NCBI RefSeq assembly: GCF_003315795.1
Contig: NZ_QMEY01000012.1
Coordinates: forward strand, 62,001 to 126,000
Direction: 5' to 3'
DNA: 64,000 nt
From: Spongiactinospora rosea
GTDB taxonomy: Bacteria; Actinomycetota; Actinomycetes; Streptosporangiales; Streptosporangiaceae
In this document: positions 53,502 to 60,972 of the stretch, piece by piece
Numbering within the stretch: the stretch's first letter is position 1
Layout: every line of letters begins with the position of its first letter
Program-made: the position numbers and the translations under genes
The notes under the pieces: model-generated
The model's input: only the letters and a program-made list of their open reading frames with translations
Told to the model about the DNA's origin: nothing
The model's database searches: none

Positions 53502-54284
53502 GTGACGAACGAAACTGCCGCCGAACGCAACCGGTCGGCCTCCCTGCGGCGGGCGCTCGCCGTACTTGAGCACGTCCGCGACCACGCGGGGCCCGAGTTA
53601 TCCCTGACCCGGCTCGCCGAGGCGGTCGGGCTGCCCAAGAGCACGGTGCTCAGGCTGACCACGCCGCTGCTGGAGGCCGGGCTGCTGGTACGCGACCGCA
53701 GGAGCGGGGCCTACCGGCTGGGCCCGGCCGCGCTGCACCTCGGCCAGGCGTACCTGGCCAAGCTGGACCTGCGCACGGTCGCCGCGGAGGAGTCCCACCG
53801 GCTGATGCTGGAGGTCAGCGAGACCGTCCACCTGGTGATCTACGACCCGCCGGACGTGGTCTACATCGACAAGGTGGAGAACACCACCAACGTGCGAATG
53901 GCCTCGCGGATCGGCAGCCGCGCGCCCGTGTACTGCACCGCGGTCGGCAAGGCGATCCTGGCCTGGCAGCCCGACCACGTGGTGGAGGAGGTCGTGGCGG
54001 CCGGGATGCCGCCGGTGACCAAGTACACGATCACCGACGGCGCGAGCCTGCGCGCCGAACTGGGCCGGATCAGGCAGCGCGGCTACTCGGTGGACGACCG
54101 GGAGAACGAGCCGGAGGTGCGCTGCGTCGGCGCGCCGATCTTCAACCAGGCCAACACGGTGACCTCGGCCATCTCGGTCTCCGGGCTGACCTCGCGGATC
54201 ACCGCGGCGCGGGTGCGCACGCTCGGGCCGCAGGTGGCCGAGGCCGCGCTGCGAATCTCCAGGAAGCTAGGCTCCACCCGCTGA
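53502..54284 (+). CDS. IclR-family transcriptional regulator
   Basis: 260 residues from GTG 53502. The N-terminal winged helix-turn-helix is SLTRLAEAVGLPKSTVLRLT (about 30-50). The C-terminal ligand-binding domain includes VHLVIYDPPDVVYIDKVENT, PVYCTAVGKAILA, RQRGYSVDDRENEPEVRCVG and AISVSGLTSRI. It probably represses the adjacent sugar importer until its ligand appears. It reads away from the importer, across the palindrome at 53443. Confidence 0.9.
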   Translation: MTNETAAERNRSASLRRALAVLEHVRDHAGPELSLTRLAEAVGLPKSTVLRLTTPLLEAGLLVRDRRSGAYRLGPAALHLGQAYLAKLDLRTVAAEESHRLMLEVSETVHLVIYDPPDVVYIDKVENTTNVRMASRIGSRAPVYCTAVGKAILAWQPDHVVEEVVAAGMPPVTKYTITDGASLRAELGRIRQRGYSVDDRENEPEVRCVGAPIFNQANTVTSAISVSGLTSRITAARVRTLGPQVAEAALRISRKLGSTR

Positions 54285-54662
54285 GGCGTTCGAGGCCGCG
54301 GCCTCGTCGTACGCCGCGCGAGCGCGGAGCAGGTCCTCCAGGTGCGCGTCGGCCCACGCCCGGCACGCCCCGATCGGCCCGAACATGGTGCGCCCCAGGT
54401 CGGTCAGCTCGTACTCCACCCGGGGCGGGATCTCCGGATAGACCGTGCGGGTGACCATGCCGTCGCGCTCCAGGGTGCGCAGTGTCTGGGTGAGCACCTT
54501 GGGGGTCACGCCCCGGATCGGCACCCGCAGCTCGGAGAACCGGCGCGGGCCGTGCTCCAGGCAGACGATCACCATGGCGGCCCACTTGTCGCCGATCCTG
54601 ATCGGCATCGCGCTGGACGGGCAGGCCGGGTCGAACATCTCCGGGTCGAGCGGTTCCTTCAC
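54267..54662 (-). CDS. HxlR-family transcriptional regulator
   Basis: 131 residues from GTG 54662; a longer frame to 54761 runs into the divergent oxidoreductase gene and is not chosen. The winged-helix domain contains IGDKWAAMVIVCLEHGPRRF, SELRVPIRGVTPKVLTQTLR then TLERDGMVTR and RVEYELTDLG, the HxlR signature. These regulators often respond to electrophiles or quinones, fitting the divergent quinone oxidoreductase. Its 3' end overlaps the IclR gene end. Confidence 0.88.
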   Translation of the reverse strand: MKEPLDPEMFDPACPSSAMPIRIGDKWAAMVIVCLEHGPRRFSELRVPIRGVTPKVLTQTLRTLERDGMVTRTVYPEIPPRVEYELTDLGRTMFGPIGACRAWADAHLEDLLRARAAYDEAAASNASAGGA

Positions 54663-54750
54663 CCGCCTGATGGTAAGTAAGTATCGTTGAAGTAACAAGT
54701 ACCTGCTGGATACCGTCTCCGACGAGTCGATACGTCGGAAGGCGGACGAA

Positions 54751-55719
54751 ATGCGTGCCATTCGTTTTCATGAGTACGGCCCGGCCGAGGTGCTCCGGCT
54801 GGAGGAGGTCCCCGATCCGGTGGCCGGGCCGGGCGAGGTGCTGGTCCGGGTGGAGGGCGCCGGGATCAGCCACGTCGAGACCCAGATCCGGGCGGGCCTG
54901 ATGCCCGGAATCGCGCTGCCGCTGCCGTTCACGCCGGGGTTCGAGGTCGTCGGTACGGTGGTGGCCACCGGCCCGGACACCGACCCGGCGTGGACCGGCA
55001 GGCGGGTGCTGGCCCTCACCCCGGGCGGCGGCGGTTACGCCGAGCTGGCCGCGATCCCGGCGGGGTCGCTGCACCCGCTGCCCGACGGCCTGGACCCGCA
55101 CGCCGGGCTCGCGCTGCTCTCCTCGGGCGTCGCCGCCGTCGGCGCGTTCGCCGCGGGCGAGGTGCGGCCGGGTGAGACGGTACTGGTGGAGGCCGCCGCG
55201 GGCGTGGCGGGCGGGCTGCTCACCCAGCTCGCCAAGCACGCCGGGGCCCGGGTGATCGCCGCGGCGCGGGGCTCGCGGAAGCTGGCCGCGGCCGAGGACA
55301 ACGGCGCCGACGCGGCGGTGGACTACGGGCTGCCGGGGTGGGGCGACGCGGTGCGCGAGGCGGCGGGCGGCGACGTGCAGGTGGTCTTCGAGACGGTGGG
55401 CGGCGAGATCGCGCGGACGGCGTTCGGCCTGCTCGCGACCGGCACCGGCCGGATGGTCCTGTACGGTACGGCCGGCGGCACGCCCCCCGCGTTCGACGTG
55501 GCGGACGTCCTCCAGCGGGGGCTCACGGTCCGCGGTTTCGCCTCGGTGCTGCTGCCACCGGAGGAGGTCGCCGGGCTGGTCGGCCAGGTCTTCGAGCACG
55601 CGGCGGCGGGGCGGCTGCGGCCGGTGATCGGGGCGGTGTACCCGCTGGCCGAGGCCGCCGCCGCGCATCGCGCCCACGACGAGCGGACGACCATCGGCAA
55701 GACGGTTCTCACGCCCTGA
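54751..55719 (+). CDS. NADPH:quinone oxidoreductase-type MDR enzyme
   Basis: 322 residues. GroES-like N-terminal domain (RAIRFHEYGPAEVLRLEEVP, GFEVVGTVVATG), then a Rossmann domain with VEAAAGVAGGLLTQLAKHAG (nucleotide-binding AAxGVAG motif) and VVFETVGGEIARTAFGLLAT. There is no structural-zinc cysteine cluster, as in QOR-type zinc-independent enzymes. It probably reduces quinones or enones and is divergent from an HxlR regulator with an 88-bp gap. Confidence 0.88.
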   Translation: MRAIRFHEYGPAEVLRLEEVPDPVAGPGEVLVRVEGAGISHVETQIRAGLMPGIALPLPFTPGFEVVGTVVATGPDTDPAWTGRRVLALTPGGGGYAELAAIPAGSLHPLPDGLDPHAGLALLSSGVAAVGAFAAGEVRPGETVLVEAAAGVAGGLLTQLAKHAGARVIAAARGSRKLAAAEDNGADAAVDYGLPGWGDAVREAAGGDVQVVFETVGGEIARTAFGLLATGTGRMVLYGTAGGTPPAFDVADVLQRGLTVRGFASVLLPPEEVAGLVGQVFEHAAAGRLRPVIGAVYPLAEAAAAHRAHDERTTIGKTVLTP

Positions 55720-55725
55720 TTCATC

Positions 55726-56376
55726 TCAAAGTGTGGCGATCAGGGCGGGCAGTTCGCGCATGTCGGTGAACACGATGGTGTCCTGGCCTTCCAGCCGGGC
55801 CGCGGGGGTGAGCCCGCCTGCGTACCCGAAGGAGCGCATGCCCGCGGCGCGGGCCGCCTCGACGCCGAAGCGGCTGTCCTCGACCACCACGCAGCGCGCG
55901 GGCTCGACGCCCGAGCTGCGCGCCGCGTACAGGAACAGATCGGGCGCGGGCTTGCCGTGCGGGACCTCGGTACCGCTGAAGATCCGGCCCTCGAAGCGCG
56001 CGTACAGGCCGGTCTGCCCGAGGGTCCTGCACATCTTCGCGTGGCTGCCGCTGGAGGCGACGCAGGTGGGCAGGGTGATCGCGTCCAGCGCCTCGGCGAT
56101 GCCGGGGACCGGGGTCAGCTCGGCCTCCACCGCCTCCCAGTAGAGCCGCAGGAAGCGCTTCTCGACCTCCGCGGTCAGCTCGCCGCCCAGCCGTTCCTCG
56201 GTCAGCTCGTTGATCGACTTACTGGTCCGGCCCATGAACAGCTCGACGACCTCGGCCTCGGTGAGCGACCAGCCGAGCTCGTTCAGGATCGCCGTGTGGA
56301 CCCGGGTGGCGATGTGCTCGCTGTCCACGAGCACGCCATCGCAGTCGAAAATCACCAATTCCACTGGTTCACTCAC
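55726..56376 (-). CDS. HAD-superfamily phosphatase (beta-PGM-like)
   Basis: 216 residues with motif I IFDCDGVLVDSE, a cap domain (LFMGRTSKSINELTEERLGG), motif II SSGSHAKM, motif III GKPAPDLFLYAA and motif IV VVVEDSRFGVEAARAAGM. The order matches subfamily IA phosphatases and phosphoglucomutases. Substrate unknown, probably a sugar phosphate. It converges with the quinone oxidoreductase gene. Confidence 0.88.
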   Translation of the reverse strand: MSEPVELVIFDCDGVLVDSEHIATRVHTAILNELGWSLTEAEVVELFMGRTSKSINELTEERLGGELTAEVEKRFLRLYWEAVEAELTPVPGIAEALDAITLPTCVASSGSHAKMCRTLGQTGLYARFEGRIFSGTEVPHGKPAPDLFLYAARSSGVEPARCVVVEDSRFGVEAARAAGMRSFGYAGGLTPAARLEGQDTIVFTDMRELPALIATL

Positions 56377-56413
56377 CAGTGCACGCTATCGGGTGAAGTG
56401 CGGCGTTATGAGG

Positions 56414-57337
56414 TTAGGTGTCCTTCAGGATGCGGCGCAGGAAGTCAGGCGTCTCGACGGCCGGGGCGGCCTCCGTGGCCAGGCGGTTCATCACGTGCGT
56501 GTAGTGCGAGACGTCCGCCGGGCGGTCAGGGTAGGTGGCGCTCGCCAGTTGTTCGAGGTACACGACGTCGGGCAGGTCGCGCTCGGGCAGCCGCAGGATG
56601 GTCACCGGCCCGCCGGACGCCGCGTGCCCGCCCGCGCTGAACGGCAGGATCTGGATGGTGACGTGCGGCAGCTCGGCCGCCTCCATCAGGTGCCGCACCT
56701 GGGCGCGCATCACGGTGGAGCCACCGATCGGCCGGCGCAGCACGGCCTCGTCCAGCACCGCCCACAGCCGCGGCGGATGCGCGGCGTGCAGGATCTGCTG
56801 ACGCCCCATCCGCAACTCGACGCCGCGGTCGATGCGGGCCTGGGAGACGAAGATGTCGCCGAGGGCGATGACGGCCCGGGCGTAGTCGGCGGTCTGGAGC
56901 AGACCGGGCACGAACTGCACCTCGTACGTGCGGATCAGGCTGGCCGCCTGCTCCAGCCCGAGGTAGGCGTGCAGCCAGTGCGGCGTCACGTCGGAGTACG
57001 CGCTCCACCAGCCGGGGGTGTTGGCGTGCTGGGCCAGTTCGAGCAGGGTGGCCCGCTCGGGCTCGTCGGTCACGCCGTACAGGGTGAGCAGGTCGGCCAC
57101 ATCCCGGATCTTGCACCCGATCCGGGCCAGTTCCAGCCGGCTGATCTTTGAATGGGACGAACGGATCGCATCCCCGGCCTCTTCCCGGGAGATCCCCCGA
57201 GTCTCTCGCAGCGCCCGCAGACGCGCGCCTAAGATCATGCGCGGCACCATGGGCCCGGCGTGCCGCCGCCCACGGTCAAGCGCCGCATCCAGATACTCCG
57301 CGGTCTCCAAGTCGGTCACTCCCCAGTCGGCGATCAT
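56414..57337 (-). CDS. XRE/DUF5753 regulator (Scr1-like)
   Basis: 307 residues from ATG 57337. HTH at about residues 35-85 (LGARLRALRETRGISREEAG, SSHSKISRLELARIG), followed by the DUF5753 domain (TPGWWSAYSDVTPHWLHAYL, EQAASLIRTYEVQFVPGLLQ then TADYARAVI). This type pairs with DUF397 proteins and RsbW-like ATPases in actinobacterial regulation of development or antibiotic production. The DUF397 genes upstream belong to the next operon, separated by the hairpin at 57466-57503. Confidence 0.88.
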   Translation of the reverse strand: MIADWGVTDLETAEYLDAALDRGRRHAGPMVPRMILGARLRALRETRGISREEAGDAIRSSHSKISRLELARIGCKIRDVADLLTLYGVTDEPERATLLELAQHANTPGWWSAYSDVTPHWLHAYLGLEQAASLIRTYEVQFVPGLLQTADYARAVIALGDIFVSQARIDRGVELRMGRQQILHAAHPPRLWAVLDEAVLRRPIGGSTVMRAQVRHLMEAAELPHVTIQILPFSAGGHAASGGPVTILRLPERDLPDVVYLEQLASATYPDRPADVSHYTHVMNRLATEAAPAVETPDFLRRILKDT

Positions 57338-57465
57338 TACGGACCCTCCAAGCCTCTCACTTGACAGGTGCGATGCACAGCGGGATGACATTCTTGACAA
57401 TTTTCACATCTCCGACATCCGTCAATCCACCGATGGCTTGATCTTGGATATCTCCCCAGACATGC

Positions 57466-57503
57466 GACAGGGGTGTCAAGCCTGGCTGCTTGACACCCCT
57501 GTC
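57466..57503 (-). terminator. 16-bp perfect inverted repeat after DUF397 operon
   Basis: Arms GACAGGGGTGTCAAGC and GCTTGACACCCCTGTC with a six-base loop, 14 bases beyond the last DUF397 stop. This is a strong stem, without a T-run, that should end the upstream operon. A dual role as operator for the following regulator gene is possible. Confidence 0.6.
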
Positions 57504-57516
57504 ACGGCGTTACGGA

Positions 57517-57723
57517 CTAACCGAATTCCCCGGCCTTCACCCGACCGAGGAACACCCGCCACTCCCGGGAAGGGAAGAAGAGTACGGCGTCAGCGGGAGC
57601 CTTACTGTCACGCACGGCAACAAGGCCATTGCGGATGCTCGCCACCTCCACACAGTTGCCGCCGCTGTCACCACTGAAGGAACTCCGCCTCCACACGGCC
57701 GTGGGCCTCGCGGTACCAGTCAA
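57517..57723 (-). CDS. DUF397 protein
   Basis: 68 residues: AVWRRSSFSGDSGGNCVEVA, VAVRDSKAP and FPSREWRVFLGRVKAGEFG, the full DUF397 pattern (W+.S.S...G..CVEVA....VRDSK......W..F...+.G.F). DUF397 proteins are small partners of XRE/DUF5753 regulators and RsbW-like ATPases. Third of three tandem copies; overlaps the second by 4 bp. Confidence 0.93.
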   Translation of the reverse strand: MTGTARPTAVWRRSSFSGDSGGNCVEVASIRNGLVAVRDSKAPADAVLFFPSREWRVFLGRVKAGEFG

Positions 57724-57926
57724 TCGAAGTCACCAGCCTTCACCCGGTTGAGGAACACTCGCCACTCGCGTGGGGGAAAGTACAGTACGGCCCCGGCGGG
57801 TACCCTGCTGTCACGCACGGCGATATAGCCACCTAAGCTGCTCGCCACCTCAACGCAGTTCCCACCACTCCCACCACTGTAGGAACTCCGCCTCCACTCG
57901 GCCATCGGCCTCGCGGTACCGGTCAA
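57720..57926 (-). CDS. DUF397 protein
   Basis: 68 residues, very close in sequence to its downstream neighbour (EWRRSSYSGGSGGNCVEVAS, IAVRDSRVP, FPPREWRVFLNRVKAGDFD), pointing to recent tandem duplication. Overlaps both neighbours by 4 bp. Confidence 0.93.
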   Translation of the reverse strand: MTGTARPMAEWRRSSYSGGSGGNCVEVASSLGGYIAVRDSRVPAGAVLYFPPREWRVFLNRVKAGDFD

Positions 57927-58144
57927 TCGAAGTCACCGGCCTTCACCCGCTTGAGGAACACCCGCCATTCGTCAGGGGAGAAGCAAAGGGCCGGCCCAGT
58001 GGAATCCTTGCTGTCCCTGACCCCGACAACCCCGGGAACCCCGTCGGCCACCTCAAGGCAGTCACCACCCCCCGAGCCGCTGTGGCTGCTCTTCCGCCAG
58101 ACGATATCGGCGAGGTCGGCGATGCTCAGTCTTGGCTTGTCCAT
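57923..58144 (-). CDS. DUF397 protein
   Basis: About 73 residues from ATG 58144. Contains VWRKSSHSGSGGGDCLEVAD, VGVRDSKDSTGPALCFSPDE and WRVFLKRVKAGDFD. More diverged than the other two copies. Its start overlaps the end of the truncated XRE gene, so the regulator and all three DUF397 genes form one operon. Confidence 0.92.
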   Translation of the reverse strand: MDKPRLSIADLADIVWRKSSHSGSGGGDCLEVADGVPGVVGVRDSKDSTGPALCFSPDEWRVFLKRVKAGDFD

Positions 58145-58674
58145 TGCTCCCATGCTTCCTGGATGAGCTTCACGGAATGCCCTGAACGATACGCCTCTGC
58201 CCGTATTCTTTCATAGCGCGCCAAGACGAGCGCTAGGGCCTCTGGATTCGACGTCACTTCGCCACCGACGGCAGATTCGACTGAAACCGCCATGGGGCGC
58301 CGGGGGCCTCGGCCACGCGACAAAGCCTGACATGAGGCCATCGCAGCACTGAGTGTCATGTGGCACGAGTTGTCGGGCTCGATCTCCTCGGCCCACCTTG
58401 TGAACCACTCAGGCCCACTCGGTGGGGGCTCGCCGATGCCTTTCGCCAGTCGGGTGAAGAACTGATTCAGCCCGAACAGCCGATCAAGGCCCCGCGCGAA
58501 ATCCGGTTGTGGTACTCGGGTGGCCCGCTCGACACTGGAGACCAGGCTTGCCGAACATCCACACGCCCGGCCCACCCGCGTCTGAGACAGCCCTGCCTCC
58601 TTACGGACCCTGCGAAGTTCACGACCGAACCGCTTTTCCGGCGTATCAGGGCTATTAGGGGGATTTTCCGTCAC
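58126..58674 (-). CDS. XRE regulator with internally deleted DUF5753 domain
   Basis: 182 residues. The HTH (about 13-65: FGRELRRVRKEAGLSQTRVG, ASLVSSVERATRVP) is normal and the linker EWFTRWAEEIEPDN begins the effector domain. The sequence then passes directly to the C-terminal tail (GEVTSNPEALALVLARYERI, RAEAYRSGHSVKLIQEAWEQ). Family members are about 270-290 residues; roughly 100 residues of the ligand-binding part are absent without a frame break. DNA binding should survive while sensing is lost or handed to the DUF397 proteins. Confidence 0.8.
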   Translation of the reverse strand: MTENPPNSPDTPEKRFGRELRRVRKEAGLSQTRVGRACGCSASLVSSVERATRVPQPDFARGLDRLFGLNQFFTRLAKGIGEPPPSGPEWFTRWAEEIEPDNSCHMTLSAAMASCQALSRGRGPRRPMAVSVESAVGGEVTSNPEALALVLARYERIRAEAYRSGHSVKLIQEAWEQWTSQD

Positions 58675-58847
58675 TTCACCCTCCTGCCCGTGACAGATAG
58701 CGCCCTAGAAATAACACAGAGTCATACCGGCCGATACGTGTTTCTGGAGAACTGCTCGCCAAAGTCCACAGAAGTCCAGAGATCCAAGCCGCTGAGCTGC
58801 GCCAAAGTAGGCCCACCGACCTCACTCGCCAAAAGACCGGACAGGCC

Positions 58848-59321
58848 ATGACGATAATAGGACAGCCATTCGACACAGCGGGATACGCCCCAAATGAGAT
58901 GATAAGGAGGATAGTCACTTTGCCCGGCGTGATGGAGAACGCCAGCGTGGTGCGAGAATTGATCAGGCGTCTATGGCAGGCCAATCCCCACCTCAACTCC
59001 GACATTCTCGACGATCTCCTCCTTATGGTGTCAGAGCTGTTCAGCAACGCCGTCCGGCACACCTGGTCCGGAGAACCGGGCGGCAGGGTGGGGCTGGCCA
59101 TCGCGGCGAACGAGAAATGGGTGCGGGTCGAGGTGACCGACGAGGGCTCTCGGTCCATCCCGCAGGCCATGGGCAAGGTGACGGAGGAAGAGGCACTGTC
59201 GCCGGGGGGCTGGGGCCTGGCGCTCGTCGGTATGCGCGCGGACACCTGGGGCCACCGCCCGCGCGGCAATGGGCGGGTGGTCTGGTTTGAGAAGGGGTCG
59301 AGTGAGGCCGTGGATGGGTGA
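58848..59321 (+). CDS. RsbW-like ATP-binding protein
   Basis: 157 residues with a GHKL/HATPase fold: N-box LLMVSELFSNAVRHT, G1 VEVTDEGSRS, and G2-like SPGGWGLALVGMRADTWG. There is no transmembrane or kinase dimerisation domain, as in anti-sigma-factor kinases and the abaA/whiJ-type ATPases that accompany XRE/DUF397 genes. It is divergent from the truncated XRE gene and probably part of the same regulatory set. Confidence 0.85.
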   Translation: MTIIGQPFDTAGYAPNEMIRRIVTLPGVMENASVVRELIRRLWQANPHLNSDILDDLLLMVSELFSNAVRHTWSGEPGGRVGLAIAANEKWVRVEVTDEGSRSIPQAMGKVTEEEALSPGGWGLALVGMRADTWGHRPRGNGRVVWFEKGSSEAVDG

Positions 59322-59420
59322 TGTCGGCATGGCGGGAAAGCCCGACAGGCGAAGCTGTGATCATGACATCATGAACGCATCCCCACCGGCCATTCCCGAC
59401 CCTCCGGGGTCGGCCGGGGT

Positions 59421-59960
59421 TCAGCTCGCGAGGGCGCGTTTTTGGATGCCGCGGAGCATGGCGCGGCGGGTGAGGCCGCTGAAGGGGCGGACGATCAGCC
59501 AGTAGAGGCGGAAGATGCGGCTGGAGCGGGGGTCGGTGGGCTGGACGCGGGTCTCGGTGGTCAGGATGCCGTCGGCGAAGTGGAAGTTCATCGCCGCCCG
59601 GTAGCCGGGCCGGTCGAAGCGGGCGTACTCCTCAAGCGGCTCGCCGGTCAGCGGCGTGATGCCGCGCAGCGAGTAGGGGGCCAGTACGCCGACGACCACC
59701 TCGTCCGGTTTGCGGCCCACCACCGCGAAGCCGCCGCCGGCGGCGAAGCCCCGGGCGGTGAGGCGGGCGAGGATGGAGGCGTCGGCGGGCGGGCGCGCCC
59801 GGCCGAGGGACGCGAGCGTCATGAGCCCCCGGAACAGCGGCGCCTCGCCCCACGTCACCTCTTCGACCGCGCGCATCACCGCCGCCTGCGGAGCGTCGAT
59901 CACCATCCGGTGCCGCTCCCCGTGCCGCCAAGCCGGAAGGATCTCATCGATCATCGCCAT
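59421..59960 (-). CDS. SRPBCC-like hypothetical protein
   Basis: 179 residues (AMIDEILPAWRHGERHRMVI, DAPQAAVMRAVEEVTWGEAP, FADGILTTETRVQPTDPRSS, ending IVRPFSGLTRRAMLRGIQKR). The 'h..vidAP...v..Av..v' start and the late beta strands resemble the START/SRPBCC ligand-binding fold. Ligand and function unknown. Stand-alone gene. Confidence 0.6.
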   Translation of the reverse strand: MAMIDEILPAWRHGERHRMVIDAPQAAVMRAVEEVTWGEAPLFRGLMTLASLGRARPPADASILARLTARGFAAGGGFAVVGRKPDEVVVGVLAPYSLRGITPLTGEPLEEYARFDRPGYRAAMNFHFADGILTTETRVQPTDPRSSRIFRLYWLIVRPFSGLTRRAMLRGIQKRALAS

Positions 59961-60003
59961 GATCCGCCACCCCCGATGACGTCGCCTGCCACCAGACTAC
60001 CGA

Positions 60004-60540
60004 TCAAGGCTCCGGATCGGCTCGCCGGTTCTCCAACAGCGCCTTGATCACGGATTCGTGCCCGGAATGGCCACGATCGATCGTGAGCTGCGTGGTGGCC
60101 CAGAAGGCGTCCTGGTTCGCGCGCTGATTGTCCAGCTCTCGCATTTTCTGGATATGGTCGTACATTCGATCATGCGACTTCATGAAGGTCGCCTTCAAGT
60201 ATAAAATCACTCCGGAAGCAATTGCGCTCAGAATGCTCACTCCCACCGTCGTCCCGGTGTCAGGCGCCTTCGTCGCCACGAGGACGACGCCTGACAGCAC
60301 GGTCGCGAGGCCGATGTACATCGCGATGTGCGAATTGAGCAGTTGACGGTCGCGGAACTGGACGAGCCGCTCGGCCTCGGCCTCGCGCTGGAGTCGCAGC
60401 ATGGCCCACTCGTCGCGACTGAGGCCGTTCGTCCGGTGCGCCGCCCCGTTCGGGCTGAGCAGGATGCTCTCCCTGATGACGTGGGCGTCGCCGCCGAGCG
60501 AGAACAGCACTTCCTGGGTGGGAGGATTCTTGATCTCCAT
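60004..60540 (-). CDS. Two-helix membrane protein with soluble flanks
   Basis: 178 residues from ATG 60540. The N-terminal ~75 residues are soluble (NPPTQEVLFSLGGDAHVIRE), then two helices (SHIAMYIGLATVLSGVVLVA and TVGVSILSAIASGVILYLKA) and a charged helical tail (DRMYDHIQKMRELDNQRANQ). The topology recalls the 2TM domain associated with TRADD-N-like modules, but that is only a resemblance. Follows an 81-residue gene by 13 bp, so the two form an operon. Confidence 0.6.
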   Translation of the reverse strand: MEIKNPPTQEVLFSLGGDAHVIRESILLSPNGAAHRTNGLSRDEWAMLRLQREAEAERLVQFRDRQLLNSHIAMYIGLATVLSGVVLVATKAPDTGTTVGVSILSAIASGVILYLKATFMKSHDRMYDHIQKMRELDNQRANQDAFWATTQLTIDRGHSGHESVIKALLENRRADPEP

Positions 60541-60553
60541 CCATCCTCCCGCG

Positions 60554-60799
60554 CTACCGGGTGATGGCTTTGCCGACGACGCTTTCCACCAGGGAGATGA
60601 CGTCCACCTGGACCTCACCATCGACGACCTGAATGAAAGCGAGGTTCTTGCCGGTGCGAATCGCGTGCGCGATCTGCCTGACGACCTCGTCCGCGAACCG
60701 TTCGGTCTGCTCTCTGTCGAGCTGCGGGTACCTTCTCGCTATCGCGTCCGCGATCAGCCGCTTTTCCAGTCCCCCGCTCGACCTGCGTAAAATGGCCAT
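60554..60799 (-). CDS. Small hypothetical protein, operon partner
   Basis: 81 residues, helical N-terminal part (EKRLIADAIARRYPQLDREQ, RFADEVVRQIAHAIRTGKN) and a short beta-like end (LAFIQVVDGEVQVDVISLVE). No known family. Placed just ahead of the 2TM gene, probably translated with it. Confidence 0.6.
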   Translation of the reverse strand: MAILRRSSGGLEKRLIADAIARRYPQLDREQTERFADEVVRQIAHAIRTGKNLAFIQVVDGEVQVDVISLVESVVGKAITR

Positions 60800-60972
60800 G
60801 CAGTAACTCCCCCAGACCCGGTCACCCCGCGTATCACGCTGATTGTGAACCGTATTCGCCGGCGCGTCGAGATTCCCGATGGAAACGGCATGTCATGTTG
60901 CGCACACGGCGGATAAAGGGTACGGCCGGCGCCCTGCCAGGGGGCGCCGGCCGTACTGGGGGTTGTGCCCCG

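Noticed and set aside
54199-55677. Long minus-strand frame across the quinone oxidoreductase gene
   Set aside because: Antisense shadow; the plus strand shows full MDR-family motifs.
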